Source: Pacificispira sp040217575 (GTDB lineage Bacteria; Pseudomonadota; Alphaproteobacteria; UBA8366; Aestuariispiraceae). Taken from it: a DNA stretch of 64,000 nt. Under the pieces are notes generated by a model. It did no database searches and was not told the origin of the DNA. It worked only from the letters and a program-made list of their open reading frames with translations. Made by a program: the position numbers and the translations under genes. Positions within the stretch are counted from its first letter, which is position 1. Each line of letters begins with the position of its first letter. Shown one piece after another: positions 35,101 through 41,942 of the stretch. The stretch is taken from contig JAVJPW010000001.1 of the NCBI GenBank assembly GCA_040217575.1, forward strand, positions 224,648 to 288,647, given 5' to 3'.

Positions 35101-35237
35101 TGTACGGTCCGGATGATCTGTTCATCCTGAAGCCGACGGAAGCCCGTTACTGGACCGCCGCCGTCGGGCTCAACGACGCCGACATCGTTCTCGCCGACCA
35201 TTGGCTCAGAGGGCGAGATGCCGCTTCTTACGCCTGA
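32157..35237 (+). CDS. Large N6-adenine DNA methyltransferase
   Basis: A 1026-residue protein starting at GTG 32157. SAM-binding motif I is in DPTCGSGAFLVEAFRRL, followed by FGIDINRSALGIAAFSLYLA and the catalytic motif IV NPPWTFVRR, typical of Eco57I/N6_Mtase enzymes. About 330 N-terminal residues precede the methylase core, and about 500 residues follow it with target-recognition and helical regions. The length resembles type IIG or phage-growth-limitation type enzymes. No fused nuclease motif was found; a PD-(D/E)XK-like protein is encoded directly downstream, overlapping by 20 nt. Confidence 0.82.
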   Translation: MSSSAFKKALEATGYLTPAGKSVPGLFTAGDLASANLKKVFADEGVGLNADAVFTAQSSATSIFKDAGMNEPSDTDVKRWHEAAWNVGVAPLLWIITPTDVRLYDCYASRAERPDDTAPSPLDNFPLQSEDRLRLLDSMCGRLATETGAFWSSAIGAKINRQHRVDRDLLAEISALEDLLTGSASPSRPGVAAGDMPREIAQRFIGRCIFTWYLLDRGIAQPFLPRSLPPDLSKIFGSTATAFSLFNWLRETFKGDLFPMDDPGAEREHLTDQHLALFRDFVEGRSLIASRRGQGRLFRFRFDAIPVDLISSIYQQFARSAAEDEAASQGLHYTPIELVHLTLDPVFEQLPANARIIDPTCGSGAFLVEAFRRLVWRATQGRPASREVVRNILYTQLFGIDINRSALGIAAFSLYLAALELDEQPINDVRDLKFDHLIDTTLFEANTIDGALPAKLTDSAFDAVVGNPPWTFVRRAGGSRPRQSGQTNTLRPRRSPDQAFLSVAAVLAGERGRIGMVMKATPFFSKDVHAVAARSALLERLAPVALVNLSFLRKEGLFPDATGPALLFFARCALASAPDQMLVGSIPWTPDFKRTGVFHFGPAEIRAVPLAGVLRTPTVLKAATFGTVRDGWLIDKLEQALPSLATVLDHLGRTDSEFRGQGFQVRGDANEPPKHYHSLKVVSPKVFTAFRISEATLLPFTHEVLHRPRRESIFRGPLLLCSKVGNSSGAERGRYSAAVHPGDVLYTQNFFGVSFRGADTTFAYVLSGILNSSVTAFQFAFGGPTWGLERPTVEPHDLLSLRIPSLSSIDQRLLNAVVETEKQAAAAPEDKDNLRKLDEAVFDLYDLEADERILVRDSVAHARHLVFENRAERIGEIKPPTSDLLKAYAKQVAGAVDAYLRARGERHLEAIVYTKRLTKGELAAGVPGITAVRFVMAPGAPKPSAVVREGDPADLERLAGLLRGRFDTDVPPYLNERRQLRLYGPDDLFILKPTEARYWTAAVGLNDADIVLADHWLRGRDAASYA

Positions 35238-35868
35238 TATTCCATTCGGCCAGCCCGCCTTCTCGCTTTCTTCGGATCAGATCGCCACGGTCATTGATCT
35301 CGTTTGCTGCGGCGCGCAGGACGCCCAGGGGGACATCACGTCCGGAATGCTCGAAGTCCCGACCACGATGATTGTCCGCAAGGCGATCCGGCGCGTGAAG
35401 AAAAGCCTTTCGCTCACCAACCTCGAAATCCGAGGCGAACATGAGCTGGAGGACATGGCGACCACGGATGCGTCCATTCTCGGGCGAATCGACATCACCC
35501 TCAAATTCCTGCATCAGTTCGGAAACGAGGACGCCTATGTCGCCGTCGAATGCAAACGGGTCGGCGCCGGGATGTCGACCCTCAACTCGAGCTACGTCTC
35601 CAATGGCGTTGAGCGCTTCGTCACGGGCCAATATGCCGCCGGCCATGAATGGGGCTTCATGCTCGGTTATGTGTTGGCCTTGCCTGTCGCGTCCGTGGTC
35701 CAAACAATCAACGATCATCTGAAAAAATCTTATGGCGATCCCGCCAAGCTAAACCCGGAAACCACCCACGCGTTGTCGCTCGCTATCCTCGAAGGAGTCC
35801 TCGACCAGAAGTGCGGCAATACTATACGGATAAAGCACATCTTCGTTGACATGACGTCAGCCGCTTAG
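35218..35868 (+). CDS. PD-(D/E)XK-like putative nuclease
   Basis: A 216-residue protein overlapping the methylase gene end by 20 nt. The central part reads GRIDITLKFL and then YVAVECKRVG, giving the D...ECK spacing of a PD-(D/E)XK nuclease core. The rest is unassigned. Together with the MerR-like protein and the methylase it makes a compact restriction-like unit. A palindrome (CGAACG/CGTTCG) and another hairpin (GGACACTG/CAGTGTCC) follow in the 3' region, either of which may act as terminator. Confidence 0.6.
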   Translation: MPLLTPDIPFGQPAFSLSSDQIATVIDLVCCGAQDAQGDITSGMLEVPTTMIVRKAIRRVKKSLSLTNLEIRGEHELEDMATTDASILGRIDITLKFLHQFGNEDAYVAVECKRVGAGMSTLNSSYVSNGVERFVTGQYAAGHEWGFMLGYVLALPVASVVQTINDHLKKSYGDPAKLNPETTHALSLAILEGVLDQKCGNTIRIKHIFVDMTSAA

Positions 35869-36075
35869 AATCGGCTCCGGATAGGGGGCGGCTACCAGAT
35901 CTCCGAACGATCAACGTTCGGGCAGTGCTTTGTTCTTCCCTGTTTGGGACACTGAACCCACAGTGTCCGGCACCAATTCTCACTGATCTGAAGCTGGCAC
36001 GGTTCGAGAGGCCAAAACCTTGCCTATGCGAGAGAAGACTTCACTTCCTGTCTTCAACCGTCTAACACTGTCCCT

Positions 36076-36251
36076 GGAGCCGCTACGCATGGCTCTGGGG
36101 CGTGGAAACCCCGTGTAACCGGTGTGTTGCTGCCGACTCAGCAACGTCCTTGACCACTATGGTCGGGGAGCCTGTGGCGTATGTCCAGGTTCTCCGAACT
36201 AAAGGCTACAGGGACCGCGTTACACCGGTTTTCCAACTCCCCGATCACCAG
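36076..36251 (+). ncRNA. Structured RNA element, copy A (multibranched, unknown class)
   Basis: This stretch is similar to the reverse complement of 47254-47425. Both can form the same fold: a 5' hairpin (36076-36081 with 36091-36096) and an outer stem (36097-36107 with 36231-36242). Inside lies a 9-bp stem (36117-36125 with 36222-36230) enclosing three hairpins (36126-36145, 36152-36164, and 36171-36178 with 36205-36212, which has an inner hairpin at 36188-36200). Many paired positions differ between copies but keep pairing. It ends about 60 nt before the next start codon. Whether it is a cis-regulatory leader or an independent RNA is unknown. Confidence 0.6.
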
Positions 36252-36312
36252 GGATCAAGTGCCATCGACCCGAGGGGGCGCACCTCGGGCTTCGAATGGC
36301 GGGAGTTGGGAG

Positions 36313-36798
36313 ATGGACACCAAAATTGCACCGGCTGGTGGCAAAGTGACGTCGAGCCAAATCGGCTGGATCACAGAGAGCGTGGTCGGTGCAAACCTGA
36401 TTGCACGAACGGGCGGGCGGATCGCACCATTTACTCCTGCCGCAGACGATTGCGGCATCGACCTCTTGGCTTTGGATAAAGCTACTGGCAAGTCCATCGC
36501 TCTTCAGGTTAAGGCGTGGACTGGGTCACCATCGTCGGATATGACAGTTCAGTTCGACACCCGCGTGAAGACATACAACGACTTCTCGTTCCTGGTTGCT
36601 GTCTATATGCCACTACCCAACCTCTCCATCGAGTATGTTTGGTTCAGCCCCATGCCGGTCGTTAAGGAGCTCTCAAGTGAGCGGGCGGGCAAGTACATTG
36701 TCCGGTGCAGCACCCGCCCAAAATCACGGGACGCGTTCTCTCGGTTTCGTATGGATATCGATGGTCTAACGGCTGCCGTCTTGACCGAACTGACCTAA
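36313..36798 (+). CDS. Putative nuclease-like protein downstream of RNA element A
   Basis: A 161-residue protein starting at ATG 36313, with GGGAG 3-8 nt upstream. It has an Hjc/restriction-like core: TESVVGANLIARTGGRIAPF, then DCGIDLLALD and IALQVKAWTG. This gives a D...QVK arrangement compatible with a PD-(D/E)XK fold. Length suits a small nuclease. The gene stands alone, with the structured RNA element as leader. The family assignment is tentative. Confidence 0.6.
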   Translation: MDTKIAPAGGKVTSSQIGWITESVVGANLIARTGGRIAPFTPAADDCGIDLLALDKATGKSIALQVKAWTGSPSSDMTVQFDTRVKTYNDFSFLVAVYMPLPNLSIEYVWFSPMPVVKELSSERAGKYIVRCSTRPKSRDAFSRFRMDIDGLTAAVLTELT

Positions 36799-36902
36799 TC
36801 ATTCTCGTTGGATCCTTGATCAGAAACGTTAGGGGAAGCCTGTATCTCTTGGCAGGAAGATCGGCTAATGTCCCCAACTTATCGTGCCAAAGGAGACACC
36901 CG

Positions 36903-37463
36903 ATGATCATCGTGTATTTCGATAATGATCAGGTCGAGGTCTTGGATAACAACTCCGGACCGGCTATCGATCGACTAATCAAAGACCGCGTCCTTATTCC
37001 ACTAGAGGACCTCAATCGGTTCGTAGAACTCTATGGCACCGAGAAGCTCTCTGCGGCGACACTCCAGCACATCGAAGATCAAAGATCCCACCGGATCTGC
37101 AAGGTCGCGGGACGGCGCCAACGACCGTCTTTTTTGATTCAGTGGGCGCAGGTACGCGATGCCTATCACTTCTACACGGCGCTGATGGAAGCAATCGATC
37201 GGAAGAAAAATGGACGCACCGACTTAGACATGTCGCATATAGTTGAAGAGTTCCTCGAAGACGAGTTGATTGAGGCAGTAGAGAAGATCAGTGCGATGGA
37301 TGATCCAAAGTCTGAGAATGCGCTGGAGATCGTACGCACCCTGTTTTTCTCTGGGCCAAACTGTTCGACCAAACGGATCGAAAATATGTTCTCCCAAGTC
37401 CGCCAAACCGGTGTTCTCGAACGGCTGTCCGAACCGCAAAAATACAAAAGAAGGGCAGCATAA
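36903..37463 (+). CDS. Conserved-looking hypothetical protein
   Basis: A 186-residue soluble, helix-rich, charged protein starting at ATG 36903 with AAAGGAG 8 nt upstream; earlier in-frame codons lack signals. It begins MIIVYFDNDQVEVLDNNSGP, and a basic segment RICKVAGRRQRPSFLIQWAQ lies in the middle. No domain is recognised. It lies between the nuclease-like gene and the ParB-methylase module, about 85 bp before the latter. Coding potential is good; function is unknown. Confidence 0.55.
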   Translation: MIIVYFDNDQVEVLDNNSGPAIDRLIKDRVLIPLEDLNRFVELYGTEKLSAATLQHIEDQRSHRICKVAGRRQRPSFLIQWAQVRDAYHFYTALMEAIDRKKNGRTDLDMSHIVEEFLEDELIEAVEKISAMDDPKSENALEIVRTLFFSGPNCSTKRIENMFSQVRQTGVLERLSEPQKYKRRAA

Positions 37464-37547
37464 CGGTTTTGAATTCTTGGGAGTGCGCTCGGCACCATTG
37501 CCGGTTAGGGATTTCTGGAACGTCCAGATTTGCCCGGAGCCAGAACA

Positions 37548-38930
37548 ATGGATACCGCACCTCAGCGCACAAACACATGGGATGCTGAAGAAGACACCTC
37601 TTATTCCCCCAATCATTTAATTATTGCGCGGATACCAATCGACAATCTGTCGTCGCTCGGTCCTTCGCCCCGAACCCATTCCCGACGCAAGATCGAGATA
37701 CTGACCCGCAGCATCGAGCGGTTCGGGATGGTGATGCCGATCGCTGTTGACCCTCAGAACCGGGTTGTGGCGGGAGAAGCACGGTTGGCGGCTGCCAAGA
37801 AGCTAGGCCTGTCGCACGTTCCCGTTCTTCAGATATCCCATCTCAGCCATGAGGAAGCGCGGGCCTTTCGGATCGCCGATAACCGGCTGACCGAACTCGG
37901 GGCTTGGGATGAAGACGTTTTACGGGGTGAGTTCGAGTTCTTGGTGGAATTTGGCGTTGACCTGACCCTCACCGGCTTTGAGATGGGTGAGATCGATCTT
38001 ACCATCGGCATCGCAGGCGACGACGAAGCGGCAAACGCGATCCCCGCTGTTGATCTCGAGCGCCCTGCCACCACACGACCTGGCGATGTCTGGCAGCTGG
38101 GAGAGCACCGCCTGGCCTGTGGAGATGCACTCGATAATTCCGTATTGGCGCAGCTGCTGGATGGAGATGAAGTCGATCTCGTCTTCACCGATCCGCCCTA
38201 CAACGTGCCAATCCACGGTCATGTCTCTGGCCTGGGGCAACGAAGGCACCGGGAATTCGCCCAAGCATCAGGGGAGATGTCGGAAGCGGCCTTCACGGGC
38301 TTCCTGGAGTGCTTTCTTTCCGCCGCCCGTGATGTCTGCCGCGATGGGGCCATCCTTTTCGTCTGTATGGATTGGCGACATCAGTATGAGCTTCTGACCT
38401 CCGCACGAAAAGCCGATCTCACGCAGCTCAATCTCTGTGTCTGGAACAAGGACAATGGCGGTATGGGCTCGCTCTACCGTTCCAAGCACGAGCTGGTCTT
38501 CGTCCTGAAGAACGGCAGCGCGTCTCATACCAACAATGTGGCGCTGGGGCGGTACGGTCGCAACCGCACAAATGTCTGGGACTATGCCGGGGTCAACAGC
38601 TTCGGGAAGGATCGAGACAAGGCGCTCGACATGCACCCGACGGTAAAGCCTGTCGAGATGATCGAGGATGCGATCCAGGACTGCTCCAATCGGGGCAACG
38701 TGGTTCTCGATCCCTTTGCCGGCAGCGGATCGACCTTGATTGCCGCCGAACGCTGCGGCCGGCGCGCCCGCGTCATCGAGATCGACCCGCATTACTGCGA
38801 CACGATCCTGCGGCGCTGGCAGGATTTCACCGGAAAGCAGGCTGTGCTTGGCAGGACTGGCACCGCCTTCGATGAGGTCGTGGCCGAGCGGGCCTCGGAC
38901 ACTTCCCCATTTATCGACCCCCTCAGCTAA
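37548..38930 (+). CDS. DNA methyltransferase with N-terminal ParB-like domain
   Basis: A 460-residue protein starting at ATG 37548 (GGAG 8 nt upstream). Residues about 20-120 form a ParB/Srx-like domain with RRKIEILTRSIERFG and VVAGEARLAAAKKLG. The C-terminal half is a beta-class N6-adenine or N4-cytosine methyltransferase: motif IV DPPYNVP and motif I at the C-terminal side, DPFAGSGSTLIAAERCG. It heads a module also seen in many alphaproteobacterial genomes (methylase, DUF5681, terminase, DUF3489, DUF2924, recombinase). It probably modifies element or host DNA. Confidence 0.88.
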   Translation: MDTAPQRTNTWDAEEDTSYSPNHLIIARIPIDNLSSLGPSPRTHSRRKIEILTRSIERFGMVMPIAVDPQNRVVAGEARLAAAKKLGLSHVPVLQISHLSHEEARAFRIADNRLTELGAWDEDVLRGEFEFLVEFGVDLTLTGFEMGEIDLTIGIAGDDEAANAIPAVDLERPATTRPGDVWQLGEHRLACGDALDNSVLAQLLDGDEVDLVFTDPPYNVPIHGHVSGLGQRRHREFAQASGEMSEAAFTGFLECFLSAARDVCRDGAILFVCMDWRHQYELLTSARKADLTQLNLCVWNKDNGGMGSLYRSKHELVFVLKNGSASHTNNVALGRYGRNRTNVWDYAGVNSFGKDRDKALDMHPTVKPVEMIEDAIQDCSNRGNVVLDPFAGSGSTLIAAERCGRRARVIEIDPHYCDTILRRWQDFTGKQAVLGRTGTAFDEVVAERASDTSPFIDPLS

Positions 38931-38948
38931 ACCGGAAAGGAATACTCC

Positions 38949-39347
38949 ATGTCGAAGGATGATGAAGACGCGTATGAGGTCGGTTATGGTCGTCCGCCAA
39001 AGAAGGCTCGGTTCAAGAAGGGACGCTCCGGCAATCCAAAAGGGCGCCCCAAGGGTTCGAAGAACTTCAAGAGCATTGTGAAGGACGAGCTGGGCCGACC
39101 CGTCGAGATCAGGGTCAACGGTCAGCGACGTAAAGTATCGCAGTTTGAAGCCGTCGTAATGCGTGCGGTGGGAGACGCCATCAGTGGCAAGCCACGTCAG
39201 ATAGGCCTCATCATGGATCTTCCCAACCGCTTTGGGTTGATTGAAGACGAGGAACGCCTGGTCCGTGCTCTGGCACCGGAAGACCAACGTATCCTGGAGC
39301 GCATTATCATGCGCCGGGTCGAAGAGGCCCTGAAGGTGCTCTCGTGA
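38949..39347 (+). CDS. DUF5681-domain protein, possible small terminase partner
   Basis: A 132-residue basic protein with the DUF5681 signature FKKGRSGNPKGRPKGSKNFK at residues about 22-41. Such proteins often sit just before a large terminase and may play the DNA-recognising small-subunit role; that is inferred. Its stop overlaps the terminase start in a GTGA. A well-placed AAAGGAA precedes the ATG. Confidence 0.78.
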   Translation: MSKDDEDAYEVGYGRPPKKARFKKGRSGNPKGRPKGSKNFKSIVKDELGRPVEIRVNGQRRKVSQFEAVVMRAVGDAISGKPRQIGLIMDLPNRFGLIEDEERLVRALAPEDQRILERIIMRRVEEALKVLS

Positions 39348-40759
39348 TGCTGGACCATGTCCGTGCCCTGGACCATGTCTTCCGAGAAGACTTGAGCGCC
39401 TTCATCGAGAAGGCATTTACCATCGTCTCCCCGGGACAGACCTACCGTCATAATTGGCATATCGATCTGATCGCAGACCGATTGCAGGCCTGTGCAGATG
39501 GGCGGATCAAACGCTTGATCGTCACTCTGCCACCGCGCGGGCTTAAATCCATCGCGGCCTCCATCGCCTTCCCGGCGTGGGTTCTGGGGCATGATCCAAG
39601 ACGGAAGGTCGTCACGGTCAGCTACAACCACGAACTCTCGGATAAACTCGCCCGGGACTGCCGCGCGGTGATGGAGAGTGGGTTCTATCGGCACGCCTTC
39701 CCGATGACGCGGATCAGCCCCAACAAACGAAGCGAACGGGAGTTCGAGACCAAACAGGGCGGCTATCGACTCTCCACCTCCATTGGCGGCACCTTGACCG
39801 GACGGGGTGGCGATCTCTTCATCATCGACGATCCCATCAAACCCGGCGAAGCAACCTCCAAGGCAGAGCGCGAGTCAGTCAAGCAATGGTATGAGAACAC
39901 GCTTTACTCCCGCCTGGACGACAAACAGGAGGGCGTGATCGTCATCGTTATGCAGCGGGTGCATCTGGACGACCTCGTAGGCCATGTGATCGACAAGGAA
40001 GACTGGACTATCGTCAACCTCCCAGCGATTGCAGCGGAAGAGGAGGTTCACCGCACTCTAGATGGGAAACTCATCAAATGGAGACCGGAAGGCGAAGCGC
40101 TGCACACGGAAAGAGAACCGATCACGGTCCTTCGCGGGATTGAGCGCAATATCGGGACCTATCTCTTCTCCGCCCAGTACCTGCAGCAGCCGGTGCCTGA
40201 GAAAGGAAACATCCTGCGATGGGAATGGTTCCGCTTCTACGACACGCTTCCCACGGGACCGAAGACCTATCTGGTCCAGAGTTGGGATACCGCCACCAAG
40301 GGTGAAGAGATCCACGATTACTCCGTAGGCACCACCTGGTTGGTGAATGGATCGGATGTCTATCTGGTCGATCTGATCCGGGAAAGATTGGAATATCCAG
40401 ACCTGCGGCGACGCGTGACGGACTGGCATCGCCGACACAACCCGCGCTTTCTCGTCATAGAAGATCACGGATCCGGCTCCGGGCTTATCCAGGATCTAAA
40501 ACGCAATCGCATCCATGCCAAGGCATTCAAACCGCAATATGACAAGGTAACCCGCGCCCATACCCAGTCCGGCAAGATAGAAAGCGGCGCTGTGCATCTC
40601 CCTCGAAAGGCGCCGTGGCTTGATGCTTTCAAGACCGAATGTCTCCAATTTCCAGATGGTGTCCATGATGACCAAGTCGACAGTATGGTTCAGTTCCTGA
40701 TGTGGCTGGATGAGAAGTCGAAGAACACCGTCACTGAGGGAAAACTTATTCGTTGGTAA
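39344..40759 (+). CDS. Phage-type terminase large subunit
   Basis: A 471-residue DNA-packaging ATPase/nuclease. It has a Walker-A-like LPPRGLKS, Walker B LFIIDDPIK, and RNase-H-like nuclease acids in SWDTATKGEEIHDYS, VIEDHGSGSG and HDDQVDSM. It starts with GTG 39344 overlapping the preceding stop, or ATG 39347. No portal, capsid or tail gene is near, so it belongs to a conserved non-phage island module or a satellite that uses a helper's capsid. Confidence 0.88.
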   Translation: MMLDHVRALDHVFREDLSAFIEKAFTIVSPGQTYRHNWHIDLIADRLQACADGRIKRLIVTLPPRGLKSIAASIAFPAWVLGHDPRRKVVTVSYNHELSDKLARDCRAVMESGFYRHAFPMTRISPNKRSEREFETKQGGYRLSTSIGGTLTGRGGDLFIIDDPIKPGEATSKAERESVKQWYENTLYSRLDDKQEGVIVIVMQRVHLDDLVGHVIDKEDWTIVNLPAIAAEEEVHRTLDGKLIKWRPEGEALHTEREPITVLRGIERNIGTYLFSAQYLQQPVPEKGNILRWEWFRFYDTLPTGPKTYLVQSWDTATKGEEIHDYSVGTTWLVNGSDVYLVDLIRERLEYPDLRRRVTDWHRRHNPRFLVIEDHGSGSGLIQDLKRNRIHAKAFKPQYDKVTRAHTQSGKIESGAVHLPRKAPWLDAFKTECLQFPDGVHDDQVDSMVQFLMWLDEKSKNTVTEGKLIRW

Positions 40760-40929
40760 AACTGCGTTCTTTGGACTGGACTTCCGTCGCCATGCAAGCG
40801 TTGCTGTCACGTGAGGACAGGCGCTAGACGCCTCCAGGCCTCGGCCCGCGAACCGTCTCCATCGGTCTCGGGCTTGGACCAGTGCAAGCGGCTGCATCCC
40901 GCAGCTGCGCAAGCACGATGGAGGCTCAC
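40760..40929. other. Intergenic region with four consecutive hairpins
   Basis: Between the terminase and DUF3489 genes there is no ORF but a run of stems: CTGTC/GACAG (40804-40820), AGGCG/CGCCT (40819-40833), an interrupted CCCG..ACCG/CGGT..CGGG stem (about 40845-40872), and GCTGC/GCAGC near the end. This may be a structured leader or a small RNA of the module. Confidence 0.4.
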
Positions 40930-41475
40930 ATGGCCCAGAAACTCACCGATACCCAACTCATCATCCTTTCCAACGCATCGCAGCGCGAGGATGGGATGGT
41001 CTTTCCGCTGCCAGAGACAATGACCCTCAACAAAGGAGCAGTCGCTTCGGTCCTAAAGGGGCTGTTGAAGAGGGACTTCGTTGTCGAAGTCCCGGTTCCC
41101 GCGGGCGACGCGGTTTGGCGTGAAGCGCCGGACGGCGGTCGCGTCGGTCTCAAGATCACAGATAGCGCTCTGAACCTTCTCGGACTCGCGCCAGCGGAGG
41201 ATGAGAAGCCGACGGAAAAACCCAAGCGGTCGAAGAAGGCTTCCGCGAAGGATGTACCATCCGCCCGACCCGGGACGAAACAGTCGATCCTGATCGATCT
41301 TCTGCAACGAAAGCGTGGCGCGACGGTCGAGGAGATCATGGAACAAACGGGCTGGCAGGCGCACTCGGTGCGCGGTGCGATCAGCGGGACGCTGAAGAAG
41401 AAGCTCGGACTGCTCGTCACCTCCGAGAAAGTCGACAAGCGCGGGCGAGTTTACCGGATCGCCGGTCAGGCCTGA
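40930..41475 (+). CDS. DUF3489-family protein
   Basis: A 181-residue protein starting at ATG 40930 (GGAGG 6 nt upstream). The N-terminal half opens KLTDTQLIILSNASQREDG. After a Lys/Ala-rich linker the C-terminal half is a winged-helix-like DUF3489 region, LIDLLQRKRGATVEEIMEQT, then HSVRGAISGTLKKKLGLLV. It likely binds DNA. It is a constant companion of DUF2924 and a large serine recombinase in alphaproteobacterial islands. Stop and next start share one base. Confidence 0.82.
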   Translation: MAQKLTDTQLIILSNASQREDGMVFPLPETMTLNKGAVASVLKGLLKRDFVVEVPVPAGDAVWREAPDGGRVGLKITDSALNLLGLAPAEDEKPTEKPKRSKKASAKDVPSARPGTKQSILIDLLQRKRGATVEEIMEQTGWQAHSVRGAISGTLKKKLGLLVTSEKVDKRGRVYRIAGQA

Positions 41476-41942
41476 TGAAACAGTGCATCAAGGCCAGGGT
41501 AGGAGCCGCCAAGACGCTGGATGCCGATCTGGCGGCTCTTCCCGAGCTCTCTCCCGACGAGCTGAAGCGGCGTTGGGAAGAGCTCTACGGCAGACCCCCG
41601 TCCCCTAAGACGCGACGCGCCCTGATGATCCGTGCCATTGCCTATCGGATGCAGGAACGCGCGCTGGGCGGCTTGAGCACATCTGCCCGAAAGAGACTCG
41701 CTCAGATTGCCGAAGATATCCGACAGGGGAGGGCACCGGATATGGCCACGACTTCGATCAAACCCGGCACCCGACTGCTTCGGGAGTGGCAAGGCGTCAC
41801 ATATGAAGTGATCGTTCTGGAAAAAGGCGTTCAGTTCCAAGGTACCGCCTGGGCCTCACTCTCGGCGGTTGCACGGGAGATCACGGGAACGCGTTGGTCC
41901 GGTCCTCTGTTCTTCGGTCTGAAGGAGCGGGTCGATGGTTGA
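41475..41942 (+). CDS. DUF2924-family protein
   Basis: A 155-residue basic protein of the DUF2924 family. Landmarks: LKRRWEELYGRPPSPKTRRA in the first half, AYRMQERALGGLS, and the C-terminal GTRLLREWQGVTYEVIVLEK followed by SLSAVAREITGTRWSGPLFF. The C-terminal motif resembles regions in site-specific recombinase accessory proteins. It overlaps the recombinase gene by 8 nt, which supports joint function, perhaps as recombination directionality or stabilising factor (inference). Confidence 0.82.
   Translation: MKQCIKARVGAAKTLDADLAALPELSPDELKRRWEELYGRPPSPKTRRALMIRAIAYRMQERALGGLSTSARKRLAQIAEDIRQGRAPDMATTSIKPGTRLLREWQGVTYEVIVLEKGVQFQGTAWASLSAVAREITGTRWSGPLFFGLKERVDG

Noticed and set aside
27102..35868. 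A DISARM system because PLD and methylase proteins are present
   Set aside because: No DrmA-like helicase or DrmB-like DUF1998 protein is visible, and the PLD genes do not resemble the single DrmC arrangement.
36102..36479. Frame through RNA element A that has some similarity to the translated element B
   Set aside because: The similarity follows from nucleotide structure, with compensatory changes in paired bases. The frames differ in length and have no protein logic, so an RNA explanation is better.
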